Source of the DNA: Maritimibacter sp.
Lineage (GTDB): Bacteria; Pseudomonadota; Alphaproteobacteria; Rhodobacterales; Rhodobacteraceae
Assembly (NCBI GenBank): GCA_011389895.1
Contig: JAABTN010000015.1
Location: 1 to 64,000, forward strand
DNA: 64,000 nt
Reading direction: 5' to 3'
The translations under genes were made by a program, and so were the position numbers. Each line of letters begins with the position of its first letter. Position 1 is the first letter of the stretch. The notes under the pieces were generated by a model, which worked only from the letters and a program-made list of their open reading frames with translations, had not been told where the DNA came from and ran no database searches. Positions 29,741-37,429 of the stretch are shown here, one piece after another.

Positions 29741-30142
29741 ATGCAGACGATCCTTCTTTATGTCATCACGGCAGTGATCTTTCTCGCGATCGACGCGATC
29801 ATGCTGAACAAGGTCATGAAACCGCTTTTCGAAAGCTATCTTGGGGATTGGCTGCAATTGCCGGTGCGCATTGGGCCTGCGGCCGTGTTCTACCTGTTCT
29901 ACGTGGGGGGTCTGGTCTGGCTCGTGTCATTGCCCGCGCTGAAGAACGGCGCGCCCATGCAGGCGCTGATTGCGGGCGCGGTGATCGGCGCGATGGCCTA
30001 TGGCACCTATGAATTCACCAACTACGCGACGCTGAAGCTCTGGGCGCCGCAGATGGTGGCGATCGACGTGGTTTGGGGCACGGTCCTGACCGGTTTCTCG
30101 GCCTGGGCCGGGGTTGCGATCATGCGGGTTTTGCCGGTTTGA
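29741..30142 (+). CDS. DUF2177 small integral membrane protein
   Basis: 133 residues with four hydrophobic segments (about 3-22, 43-65, 75-92, 105-128). The family signature is present: FLAIDAIMLNKVMKPLFESYLG near the N-terminus and AYGTYEFTNYATLKLW in the third segment. The family has no established function. It lies 112 bp after folA and ends at a bidirectional terminator shared with cspA. Confidence 0.85.
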   Translation: MQTILLYVITAVIFLAIDAIMLNKVMKPLFESYLGDWLQLPVRIGPAAVFYLFYVGGLVWLVSLPALKNGAPMQALIAGAVIGAMAYGTYEFTNYATLKLWAPQMVAIDVVWGTVLTGFSAWAGVAIMRVLPV

Positions 30143-30157
30143 TCCCGACCTGACCGC

Positions 30158-30195
30158 GCGAAGAAAAAAACCCCGCGCCGTCCGGTCGCGGGGTC
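30158..30195 (-). terminator. Terminator between DUF2177 gene and cspA, strongest on the minus strand
   Basis: CCCCGCG (30171-30177) pairs with CGCGGGG (30187-30193). On the minus strand the stem is followed by seven T (30170-30164), ending cspA transcription. On the plus strand only TCTGCTTCTT follows. Confidence 0.88.
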
Positions 30196-30219
30196 TGCTT
30201 CTTCATAGGGTGGCGCGCA

Positions 30220-30426
30220 TCAGAGCGGCTTGATGTCACCGGCGCTTTCGCGACCATCGCGACCCGGGATCATCTCGTATTCCACCTTCTGGTCGTCCGC
30301 CAGCCCGGTCAGCCCGGCGCGTTCCACGGCGGAAATGTGCACGAAGACGTCTTTGCCGCCATCATCGGGTGCGATGAAGCCGTAGCCTTTCGTTGCGTTG
30401 AACCATTTCACGGTGCCAGTGGCCAT
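30220..30426 (-). CDS. cspA: Cold-shock domain protein (CspA family)
   Basis: 68-residue single cold-shock domain with both RNA-binding motifs, KGYGFI (RNP1) and VFVHI (RNP2). It acts as an RNA chaperone. The start has AAGGAGAGACTG upstream. A gap of 168 bp to the next plus-strand gene leaves room for the long 5' leader typical of cold-inducible csp genes: on the minus strand TTGAAT (30562-30567) and CATATC (30537-30542) could be promoter elements (19-bp spacing), giving a leader of roughly 100 nt that includes a CGCTC/GAGCG hairpin. Confidence 0.95.
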   Translation of the reverse strand: MATGTVKWFNATKGYGFIAPDDGGKDVFVHISAVERAGLTGLADDQKVEYEMIPGRDGRESAGDIKPL

Positions 30427-30594
30427 TCAGTCTCTCCTTCTGTTGTCCGCCCACGGGATTGCGGCGGCATGGTGCAGCCCAGTGGTCTTCAGCTGCGCTC
30501 GAAGGAGCGATCGTCTGGAAGTACCTGTCTCACAAGGATATGGTGACCCAAAGCGGGCAAAATTCAAGTGAAGATTTCTTGAGGGGGAGAGGGG

Positions 30595-30918
30595 ATGCGC
30601 GTCTACGGGATCAAATCCTGCGACACGGTTCGCAAGGCGATGAAAGATCTGGCAGCGGCAGGAAACGCGCCGGAATTGGTGGATTTGCGCGAGACACCGT
30701 TGGAAGTATCTGTGTGGAAACGGTTTTTGGACGACTTCGGAGAGGCGCTGATCAACCGGCGCTCCACCACGTGGCGGGGTTTGGACGAGGTGGAACGCGG
30801 GGCGGACCCGCTTCGGCTTTTGACCGACCATCCAACGCTGATGAAGCGCCCGGTCATCGAACAGGGCGACCGGCGCACGCTTGGCTGGGATGCCAAGGTG
30901 CGCGAAATCTGGCTCTAA
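30595..30918 (+). CDS. ArsC/Spx/YffB-family thioredoxin-fold protein
   Basis: 107 residues. The N-terminal RVYGIKSCDTVRKAMKDL has a single Cys (about 9) in the CxxxxK arrangement of the ArsC-like/YffB branch, with the helical insertion and the conserved RPVIEQGDRRTLGWD near the C-terminus. YffB-like proteins are poorly characterised glutathione-linked reductases; a true arsenate reductase normally needs further conserved Arg residues, not clear here. AGGGGGAGAGGGG precedes the ATG. Its stop overlaps the convergent DoxX gene by 4 bp. Confidence 0.85.
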   Translation: MRVYGIKSCDTVRKAMKDLAAAGNAPELVDLRETPLEVSVWKRFLDDFGEALINRRSTTWRGLDEVERGADPLRLLTDHPTLMKRPVIEQGDRRTLGWDAKVREIWL

Positions 30919-31445
30919 CTTCTCGTGCGGGCGATCAGCCGGTCAAGCGACAGGGGGCCGGCGCCGTGCAAGAGCGGGACCGCGAGAAGGATGATCCAGA
31001 GCAGGCGCTGATCCATGATCACGCTGTCGGGGATCCGGTCGAACCACGCTCCAAGCGTTTCGGGCTGCCCCAGCGCGCCGTGACCGAACAGATCGGTCAG
31101 GGTCTGCACCACGATGAAGCCCATCATGCCAAGCGCCGCGGGCCGGGTGGCCAACCCGAGGATCAAGAGCGCCGGTAACACGAATTCCGCCACCGTGCCT
31201 GCCGCGACCACCACCGTGTGAAACGGGCCCAAGGCACCGACATTGTATCCCGCCGCCTCCATCGCCTTTGGAAAGATCTGCGCATAAGCGTTGAGGGACA
31301 GGGAAAATCCGTCGATCTTGGTCAGCGCGGAGGCCCAGAAATAGCTGGCGAGAATGGCGGCGAACCCGAACCGCGCCAGCGTGGCGAGCGTCGCGGGGGC
31401 GAGACGGTCAAGCCCGCCGATCAGGGTCAGATAAGAACGGATCAT
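30915..31445 (-). CDS. DoxX family membrane protein of the bufferin-type operon
   Basis: 176 residues with four predicted membrane helices in DoxX order (LARFGFAAILASYFWASALTKIDGFSL; VVVAAGTVAEFVLPALLILGLA; LGMMGFIVVQTLTDLFG; LLWIILLAVPLLHGAGPLSLDRLI). Last gene of the buf operon; its ATG overlaps the bufC stop (ATGA), so it is translationally coupled. DoxX proteins recur in buf clusters and may act in redox or quinone-linked reactions, but their exact role there is unproven. Confidence 0.85.
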   Translation of the reverse strand: MIRSYLTLIGGLDRLAPATLATLARFGFAAILASYFWASALTKIDGFSLSLNAYAQIFPKAMEAAGYNVGALGPFHTVVVAAGTVAEFVLPALLILGLATRPAALGMMGFIVVQTLTDLFGHGALGQPETLGAWFDRIPDSVIMDQRLLWIILLAVPLLHGAGPLSLDRLIARTRS

Positions 31446-32149
31446 GCGGGCACCTCGACATTGATGATGGATTTGCGCGCCATGAGGCGGGCGAGAATGG
31501 GCGCGAGGTCGTCGGTGTGAACGGCGGCCTCGCCAAGGGTTTGATTGGGCAGGGCTGACAGGAAATTCGCTTCGGCCTGTGTGATCGGTTCGGCGACCGG
31601 GTCCCAATCCGGGCGGGTGACCAGCACGGATTGCGCCCCCGACAGCGTGCTTGGCGCGCTGCGGTCCATGTTGGCGCGCCAGATGTCGAAGACCGGGTAG
31701 GCCGATGAAATCACCTGCACCGCCGGGGCGAGGGTCAGGCGCGCACGGGCGATGTCGGGATCGGCCAGCACCTCTTGCCCCACCGGGGTTACGTCGGCGG
31801 CGTGGTAGGCACGGCGCAGGGCAAACTCCAGTCGGGCAATATCGCCAAGGTAGGGGACAGAGGCGGCAGGCGGGAAGCCCGCGATGAAATCCCCGAAATC
31901 GGCCCCGTAGTGTGACAGGCAGGGCGAGCGGGGCGGGGACCGGCGGATAAATTCGGCGGCCATGGCAGCAAAGAAATCTTCGCCGACAAGCCGGTGGACG
32001 ACGCTGAACCCGTCGCGCATCGCGCCGACGAGCGAGGACATGACGTTGTTGCGGTAAACATCGAACCGCCGTGTGGGCGGCCGGTCGCGGGGGCCGGTGA
32101 GCCCGCTTGGCGTGTCATCTGGTGTGAGCAATGCGCTGTCCCAGCCCAT
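31442..32149 (-). CDS. bufC: DUF2063 protein, BufC-type partner of the MNIO enzyme
   Basis: 235 residues. The N-terminal DUF2063 domain has the conserved RRFDVYRNNVMSSLVGAMRDGFSVVHRLVGEDFFAAMAAEFI block in outline (about 27-68) and SHYGADFGDFIAGFPPA, followed by a C-terminal domain about 130-235. Although labelled 'putative DNA-binding', DUF2063/BufC proteins pair with DUF692 enzymes and are thought to present the precursor peptide. GGGGAGGGACAACC precedes the ATG. It lies 88 bp after bufB and overlaps the DoxX start. Confidence 0.85.
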   Translation of the reverse strand: MGWDSALLTPDDTPSGLTGPRDRPPTRRFDVYRNNVMSSLVGAMRDGFSVVHRLVGEDFFAAMAAEFIRRSPPRSPCLSHYGADFGDFIAGFPPAASVPYLGDIARLEFALRRAYHAADVTPVGQEVLADPDIARARLTLAPAVQVISSAYPVFDIWRANMDRSAPSTLSGAQSVLVTRPDWDPVAEPITQAEANFLSALPNQTLGEAAVHTDDLAPILARLMARKSIINVEVPA

Positions 32150-32237
32150 GGTTGTCCCTCCCCATCCGGTTGTCCCGTGCCGCCGCCCGCAAAAGGGGGT
32201 GCGGTGCGGGGTGGTGTCGCGGGTTTCCCCGGCGCGC

Positions 32238-33092
32238 TCAGGTCACATGTGCCCCGCGCAGGATCGTTCCGGCGCGCGCCGCCTCTTCTTCCAACATGTC
32301 CCAGTCGGGAATGTTGTTGTCCCATTCGATCAGCGTCGGCTTCGGCCCCATCCGCGTGATGGTTTCTTCGTAGAGCGCCCAAACCGGGTCCACGACTTCC
32401 GATCCATGCGCGTCGATCAAAAGCGGGGTGCCATCGAGGTCTTCGTCGGCGTCATGCCCGCCCAAGTGAACCTCGCCCACAGCGCCAAGCGGAAACTGCG
32501 CGAGGTAGTCGTGGGGATCGCGGCATTGGTTGGTGCAGGACACGAAGACATTGTTGATATCGAGGAGTAGGCCGCATCCGGTGCGGCGCACGATCTCGGC
32601 AAGAAAATCGGTTTCTTCCATGTCCGTCTCGTCGAACCCGACATAGACCGACGGGTTTTCAAGCAGCATGCGCTGCCCCAAGGTCTCTTGCACCGCGTCG
32701 ATATGGTCCACGACGCGCGCCAGCGTCTTTGCGGTATAGGGCAGTGGGAGCAGGTCGTTGAAATAAACCCCGCCATGGCTGGACCATGCGAGATGTTCGG
32801 AAAAAGAGGCGGGCTGTAACCAGCCCAGCAGGTGTTTCAACCGGTCCAGGTGGTCCTGGTCCAGCGGATCAGAGCCGCCAATGGACAACCCGACCCCGTG
32901 AACCGAGATCGGCATGCGTTCGGACAGCGCGCGCAATTGGGCGAGGGGTCGCCCGCCATCGCCCATGTAGTTTTCCGCGTGCACTTCGACCCATCGGACC
33001 GCGCCAGGCGCGGAAATAATCTCGTTGTAGTGCTGAGGTTTGAAGCCGACCCCGGCTGCGGTGGGCAAGTGTCCCCGTGACATGTCGAACAT
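32238..33092 (-). CDS. bufB: DUF692 multinuclear non-heme iron oxidase (MNIO), BufB-type RiPP-modifying enzyme
   Basis: 284-residue TIM-barrel enzyme of the MbnB/TglH/BufB superfamily. Putative metal ligands occur in order in VHAENY (about 38-42), SVHGVGLSIGG (His 65), FSEHLAW (Glu 99, His 100), LLENPS (Glu 145), LLDINNVFVS (Asp 178), GEVHLGGH (Glu 207, His 209, His 213), DAHG (Asp 227, His 229) and IEWDNN (Glu 256). These enzymes oxidise Cys residues of a precursor peptide, here most likely the DUF2282 protein encoded just upstream. I use ATG 33092, which has CGGAGACACGG upstream; an ATG at 33083 is possible. Confidence 0.9.
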   Translation of the reverse strand: MFDMSRGHLPTAAGVGFKPQHYNEIISAPGAVRWVEVHAENYMGDGGRPLAQLRALSERMPISVHGVGLSIGGSDPLDQDHLDRLKHLLGWLQPASFSEHLAWSSHGGVYFNDLLPLPYTAKTLARVVDHIDAVQETLGQRMLLENPSVYVGFDETDMEETDFLAEIVRRTGCGLLLDINNVFVSCTNQCRDPHDYLAQFPLGAVGEVHLGGHDADEDLDGTPLLIDAHGSEVVDPVWALYEETITRMGPKPTLIEWDNNIPDWDMLEEEAARAGTILRGAHVT

Positions 33093-33115
33093 CCGTGTCT
33101 CCGCGAAATTGGTGA

Positions 33116-33142
33116 GGCGGGGCGCCAAAACGGCGCCCCGCC
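33116..33142 (-). other. Intergenic hairpin between bufA and bufB
   Basis: GGCGGGGCGCC (33116-33126) and GGCGCCCCGCC (33132-33142) form a perfect 11-bp stem with a 5-nt loop, 7 bp after the bufA stop. No T-run follows on the minus strand (TCACCAATTT), so it looks like a stabilising or processing hairpin or leaky attenuator rather than a full terminator. Confidence 0.75.
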
Positions 33143-33149
33143 GATAAGA

Positions 33150-33458
33150 TCAGCCTTGAGGAATGTCGCGATCGAGTTCTTCAAGCGATCCCATACGCTC
33201 GGTCCCGTCGTCGGTCATCGAGGCTTCGATGACGGTCTCTTCGCAGGTGCCTGCGGGCACCAGCGTCCAGGCGTTGCCCTGGTAGTCCACGGTCGACGTG
33301 CCCGCACAGGTCGTGCCCGGGCCTGCCGCGCAGCCGTTTTCACCGGCTTTCGAAATGCCGTAGCATTTTTCCATGTCGTCTTGTGCGGCTGCGGGTCCTG
33401 CGAGCGAGGCGAGGGCGGTTGCAACGGCACCTGCGACGGCGGCGTGAGTGACTTTCAT
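33150..33458 (-). CDS. bufA: DUF2282 bufferin-type precursor (BufA)
   Basis: 102 residues: Sec signal peptide (ending GPAAA, cleavage about 25/26) followed by the DUF2282 core with four Cys at 32, 43, 51 and 72, in [22 protein letters not shown] and VPAGTC, and an acidic tail. This spacing matches bufferin precursors, exported RiPPs whose inner cysteines are oxidised by the MNIO BufB and that buffer copper. The ATG at 33458 has CCGGAGGATCATCG upstream. It is the first gene of the operon with bufB, bufC and doxX; the modification itself is inferred from the family. Confidence 0.88.
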   Translation of the reverse strand: MKVTHAAVAGAVATALASLAGPAAAQDDMEKCYGISKAGENGCAAGPGTTCAGTSTVDYQGNAWTLVPAGTCEETVIEASMTDDGTERMGSLEELDRDIPQG

Positions 33459-33604
33459 TTCGATGATCCTCCGGTTTGAATTCGGTTTCTCGTCCTGATG
33501 AACGATGCCCAATTGCTAAGTCGGAGACGGGGTCACTGACCACTCACAGGGGCGTGCAGCGCGAGTGTGTGACGATGTGTAACAAACGGTTTCGTGAATT
33601 GTTC

Positions 33605-33640
33605 GTGAAAAGGCGACTCTCCCGAGCCGCCTTTTCATTT
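33605..33640 (-). terminator. Terminator after thrS
   Basis: AAAAGGCG (33608-33615) pairs with CGCCTTTT (33628-33635), extended by a GGCTC/GAGTC inner stem with one wobble. On the minus strand it lies directly after the thrS stop and ends in CGCCTTTTCACG. Confidence 0.75.
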
Positions 33641-33659
33641 TGATATCAATATCTTGGCG

Positions 33660-35606
33660 CTATGCAAGGTCCGGGGGTGTCGCCTCAAGCGAGAGCTCGG
33701 CTATCACTTCGTCAAGCGCGATGACCCGGGTCTGTTTCTCGCCCAAACGGCGCAATGTAACAGTCCGGTCCTCGACCTCTTTCAACCCGATGGCGAGGAT
33801 GACCGGCACCTTGCCGACCGAGTGTTCGCGCACCTTGTAGTTGATTTTTTCGTTGCGCGTGTCGGCCTCGGCCCGCACACCGGCGGCGGTGAGCGCGGCG
33901 ACCACCTCGCGCACATAGGTGTCGGCATCCGACACGATCGAAGCGACGACGACCTGACGCGGGGCAAGCCAGAAGGGCAGCTTGCCCGCGTGTTCCTCGA
34001 TCAAGATACCGATGAAGCGTTCGAATGACCCAAGCACGGCGCGGTGCAACATGACCGGCCGGTGCTTTGCCCCGTCTTCGGCCACGAAGGTCGCATCCAG
34101 ACGCTCAGGCAGGTTCGGGTCCACCTGCAAGGTGCCGCATTGCCAATCGCGGCCAATCGCGTCGGTCAGCGTGAATTCAAGCTTCGGGCCATAAAAGGCC
34201 CCTTCGCCCTCCAGAACGTCGAACGCGTATCCCGCCTTGTTGCAGGCATCGCCAAGCGCCTTTTCGACCCGGTCCCAGCTTTCGTCCGACCCGATCCGTT
34301 TTTCGGGACGGGTCGAAAGCTTGATGGTCCAGTCATGAAAGCCAAGATCGGCATAGATGGCGGCAAGAAACTCGATGAACTTGGCGGTTTCCGCCTCGAT
34401 CTGCGCTTCGGTGCAGAAGATATGCGCATCATCTTGCGTGAAACCGCGCACCCGCATGATCCCGTGCAGCGCCCCGGACGGTTCATAGCGCGCGCAGGAG
34501 CCGAACTCGGCCATGCGCAACGGCAGGTCGCGGTAGGATTTCAGACCCTGGTTGAAAATCTGCACGTGGCATGGGCAATTCATCGGCTTCAGCGCATTGA
34601 TGGCCTTCTCGCGCGCATGATCTTCGTCCACTTCGACGATGAACATGTTGTCCTGGTATTTGTCCCAGTGCCCCGAGGCCTCCCACAATTTGCGGTCGAC
34701 GACCTGCGGGGTGTTCACCTCGACATAGCCACCGCGCGTTTGCTGGCGGCGCATGTAATCTTGCAGCGCGGTGTAGATGTGCCAGCCGTTGGGATGCCAG
34801 AACACCTGACCCGGGGCTTCTTCCTGCATGTGAAACAGGTTCATTTCGCGCCCAAGGCGGCGATGATCACGCTTCTCGGCCTCTTCAAGGAAATGCAGGT
34901 ATTTCTTCAACTGGTCCCGGTTTTGAAATGCCACGCCGTAGATGCGCTGCAACATCGGACGGTCGCTGTCGCCACGCCAATAGGCACCCGCGACCTTCAT
35001 AAGCTTGAAGGCATCGGCGGGCACCTGCCCGGTGTGCTGAAGATGCGGACCCCGGCACAAATCCTGCCAATGGCCGTGCCAATACATGCGGATCGGTTGC
35101 CCTTCGGGGATCATACCGACCAGCTCGACCTTGTAAGGTTCGTGGTTTGCCTCGTAATGTTTCACCGCGCGGGTGCGGTCCCAGATTTCGGTGGTGACCG
35201 GGTCGCGGCGATTGATGATCTCTTTCATCTTGGCCTCGATCTGGCCGAGATCTTCGGGCGTGAACGGCGCGTCGCGGTCGAAATCGTAATACCAGCCGTT
35301 CTCGATCACCGGGCCGATGGTGACCTTTACCTCGGGCCAGATTTCCTGCACCGCGCGGGCCATGATGTGCGCCGCGTCGTGTCGGATAAGCTCAAGCGCC
35401 TGCGCCTCGTCCTTCATCGTGTGAATGGCGATCGCGGCATCTTCGGTGATCGGCCATTGCAGATCGAAATGCTGCCCGTTCACGGTTGCCGAGATGGCCT
35501 TTTTCGCAAGGGAATTGGAAATGCTGCTGGCGATATCGGCGGGGGTGACCCCGGCGTCGTAATCGCGCGTGTTGCCATCGGGAAAGGTCAGGGAAATCTG
35601 GCTCAT
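33660..35606 (-). CDS. thrS: Threonyl-tRNA synthetase
   Basis: 648-residue class II synthetase with the full bacterial domain order: TGS domain (about 1-62), tRNA SAD editing domain with HDAAH (His 76, His 80) and a later cysteine in [10 protein letters not shown]-region zinc site, the catalytic core (about 245-540: [27 protein letters not shown] zinc Cys, [19 protein letters not shown] motif 2, [17 protein letters not shown] motif 3) and an anticodon domain ([16 protein letters not shown] to end). Start ATG 35606 matches the TGS start [10 protein letters not shown]. The leader upstream can form two exclusive hairpins (35663-35694). Confidence 0.97.
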   Translation of the reverse strand: MSQISLTFPDGNTRDYDAGVTPADIASSISNSLAKKAISATVNGQHFDLQWPITEDAAIAIHTMKDEAQALELIRHDAAHIMARAVQEIWPEVKVTIGPVIENGWYYDFDRDAPFTPEDLGQIEAKMKEIINRRDPVTTEIWDRTRAVKHYEANHEPYKVELVGMIPEGQPIRMYWHGHWQDLCRGPHLQHTGQVPADAFKLMKVAGAYWRGDSDRPMLQRIYGVAFQNRDQLKKYLHFLEEAEKRDHRRLGREMNLFHMQEEAPGQVFWHPNGWHIYTALQDYMRRQQTRGGYVEVNTPQVVDRKLWEASGHWDKYQDNMFIVEVDEDHAREKAINALKPMNCPCHVQIFNQGLKSYRDLPLRMAEFGSCARYEPSGALHGIMRVRGFTQDDAHIFCTEAQIEAETAKFIEFLAAIYADLGFHDWTIKLSTRPEKRIGSDESWDRVEKALGDACNKAGYAFDVLEGEGAFYGPKLEFTLTDAIGRDWQCGTLQVDPNLPERLDATFVAEDGAKHRPVMLHRAVLGSFERFIGILIEEHAGKLPFWLAPRQVVVASIVSDADTYVREVVAALTAAGVRAEADTRNEKINYKVREHSVGKVPVILAIGLKEVEDRTVTLRRLGEKQTRVIALDEVIAELSLEATPPDLA

Positions 35607-35948
35607 CGGCCATGCTCCTCGTCGGTTTGGCGCCCACGGAACGCCCGGTTGCGGGTTATGAGGCGGGGTAACGTCACCCCGCGCATATCGCGGGTTTGGC
35701 CCCATGCCGCGATCAAGTCAACCCGGATGGTCAGGAACATTGGCAAACGCGGCAGCGCGGGCACGGGACCGAGGCGCGGGGGCCCAATGCGGTGACGGCA
35801 AACGGGTGATCGGCGAGCAGCCTGTGGTCACTGGCGCGGTCGGGTATGCGGCGCCGTTGATCGGTGTCGCGTGTGCCCATGGGCTGGAAGAAGCCGAGCG
35901 CGATTGACCCCCTTTCCAAGCCGTGTTTCGTAATGCAGGATCATATAA
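35607..35948. other. 342-bp intergenic region between thrS and the hydrolase gene, holding the thrS leader
   Basis: The thrS-proximal part contains two overlapping hairpins (annotated separately). The rest, about 35700-35948, has short frames on both strands (62-67 codons) that resemble nothing I know and lack ribosome sites; I see no RNA gene. Promoters for both divergent genes must lie here, but no clear -35/-10 pair stands out. Confidence 0.5.
35663..35694 (-). promoter_or_regulatory. Two mutually exclusive hairpins in the thrS leader
   Basis: Hairpin 1: GCGGGGT (35663-35669) / ACCCCGC (35676-35682), 6-nt loop. Hairpin 2: CCCGCG (35678-35683) / CGCGGG (35689-35694), 5-nt loop. They share 35678-35682, so only one can form. 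They lie 57-88 nt upstream of the thrS ATG. Confidence 0.55.
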
Positions 35949-36716
35949 ATGGGGCTACATAAGGGGCAGGTCGTGGGTGACCCGGAATTCCTCGCAACCG
36001 CGCGTGGACGGCGCATTGCGTATCACATCACCAAGGGAACGGGGCCGGGGGTCGTGTTTCTTGGCGGCTTCAAATCCGACATGGATGGAACCAAGGCGAT
36101 CGCGCTTGAAAACTGGGCCGTTGCGGCGGGCCGGGCGTTTCTGCGCTTTGACTACTCGGGCCATGGGCATAGCTCGGGTGCCTTCACGGACGGGGCGATC
36201 GGAGATTGGGCCGAGGATGCGCGGGAGGCGATCGAAACGCTGACCGAGGGCCCGCAAATCCTGGTCGGTTCTTCGATGGGAGGTTGGATAAGTGCAATTT
36301 TAACCCGACAAATCCCACAAAAATGTGCCGGTTTTGTTGGAATTTCTGCAGCACCCGATTTCACCGAGGACAGCATGTGGCGCGATTTCCCGGAGCGGGA
36401 GCGTGCCCGGCTGATGGAAGAAGGGCTCGTGATGTTGCCATCGGATTATGGCGATCCCTATCCGATCACACGGCGTTTGATCGAGGACGGGCGTGAGAAC
36501 CTTGTCCTGCGTGCCCCCCTGCCAATGCCGTTCCCCGTGCGCCTGTTGCAGGGCACGGCGGATGCCGATGTCGAGCGCGAGGTGGCGCTCGAATTTCTCG
36601 ACCATATCGACAGCGATGACCTGCGCCTGACCTTCGTCAAAGGGGCGGATCACCGGTTCTCGACCCCCGAATGCCTTGCCCTGATGATCCGCGCCATCGA
36701 AGAGATCGCACCATGA
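35949..36716 (+). CDS. Alpha/beta hydrolase, ABHD10-like
   Basis: 255 residues with intact catalytic triad candidates: nucleophile Ser 109 in VGSSMGG, acid Asp about 205-207 in QGTADADV, His 235 in GADHRF. The sequence GTGPGVVFLGGFKSDMDGTKA and FDYSGHGHSSGAF resemble bacterial ABHD10/palmitoyl-protein-thioesterase-like hydrolases; substrate unknown. Codons 111-135 (36279-36353), right after the nucleophile elbow, use ATA, TTA, CGA, AGT, CCA, GGA and TCT, unlike the GC-rich codons elsewhere in this gene. Its stop overlaps the next hydrolase gene (ATGA). Confidence 0.82.
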   Translation: MGLHKGQVVGDPEFLATARGRRIAYHITKGTGPGVVFLGGFKSDMDGTKAIALENWAVAAGRAFLRFDYSGHGHSSGAFTDGAIGDWAEDAREAIETLTEGPQILVGSSMGGWISAILTRQIPQKCAGFVGISAAPDFTEDSMWRDFPERERARLMEEGLVMLPSDYGDPYPITRRLIEDGRENLVLRAPLPMPFPVRLLQGTADADVEREVALEFLDHIDSDDLRLTFVKGADHRFSTPECLALMIRAIEEIAP

Positions 36717-37423
36717 AGGAACCGATCCTCATGGTGCCGGGAATGATGTGCGACGCCCGGGTGTTTGCCCCGCAGCTTGGGTATCTGTCGGGGCAGCATG
36801 TCGTGCAGGTGGCCAATGTTGCCAATGCCGAAACCATCCGGGAAATGGCTGCCGAAGCGATCCATTCCGCGCCGCCGCGTTTTGCGCTGTTCGGGCTGGC
36901 GATGGGCGGGATCGTGGCGATGGAAATCCTGCGTCGTGTGCCCGAGCGTGTCACGCGTCTGTGTCTCATGTCGACCACGCCCCTGACCGAGACCCCGGAG
37001 CAGGCGGTGTGGCGTGAGCCGCAGATCGTGAAGGCGCAGGCCGGCAATCTCGACGCGGCCATGGACGAGGCGTTGTCGCCTGACAATTTCGCGCCCGGAC
37101 AGAACAAGAACGAGACGCAAACCATGGTGAAAACCATGGCACGCACGCTGGGTCCGGCCATTTTCGTGCGTCAGTCACGGGCGTTGCAACGCCGCCCGGA
37201 CGGGCAAAAGGTGCTGAGCCGCACACAGGTTCCCACGCTGGTGATGTGCGGCGCGCATGACCAGATCACGCCGGTGAAACGGCATGATTTCATGGCCGAG
37301 TTGATCCCCTATGCCGAGCTTGTGGTGTTGGAGGACGCAGGCCATTTGCCGACGCTCGAGACGCCTGAGAAGACCAACATTGCGCTGGCGGCGTGGATGG
37401 AGCTTCCGGTGGTGCAGCGCTAG
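36713..37423 (+). CDS. Alpha/beta hydrolase-fold protein lacking the nucleophile serine
   Basis: 236 residues, full-length hydrolase core: oxyanion strand LMVPGMMCDARVF (about 6-18), elbow FGLAMGGIVAMEIL (61-66 GLAMGG), acid Asp 183 in CGAHDQITP and His 211 in EDAGHLPTLE. At the elbow the GxSxG motif reads G-L-A-M-G: Ala 63 (codon GCG, 36899-36901) replaces the catalytic Ser. Acid and base are kept, so either a recent inactivating change, a non-hydrolytic role, or a sequencing error. Translationally coupled to the preceding hydrolase (ATGA overlap). Confidence 0.82.
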   Translation: MKEPILMVPGMMCDARVFAPQLGYLSGQHVVQVANVANAETIREMAAEAIHSAPPRFALFGLAMGGIVAMEILRRVPERVTRLCLMSTTPLTETPEQAVWREPQIVKAQAGNLDAAMDEALSPDNFAPGQNKNETQTMVKTMARTLGPAIFVRQSRALQRRPDGQKVLSRTQVPTLVMCGAHDQITPVKRHDFMAELIPYAELVVLEDAGHLPTLETPEKTNIALAAWMELPVVQR

Positions 37424-37429
37424 GCGCGC

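Noticed and set aside
33459-33604. Possible ECF-sigma promoter for the buf operon (GTGACC and nearby CGTC-like boxes)
   Set aside because: No pair of boxes at the correct spacing for known ECF consensus sequences could be found by eye, so no promoter is claimed.
34044-35795. 583-codon frame antisense to thrS
   Set aside because: Opposite an unmistakable synthetase; low-complexity composition and no motif.
35704-35907. 67-codon frame in the thrS upstream region
   Set aside because: No ribosome site, no recognisable similarity, overlaps another frame on the opposite strand; coding status cannot be supported.
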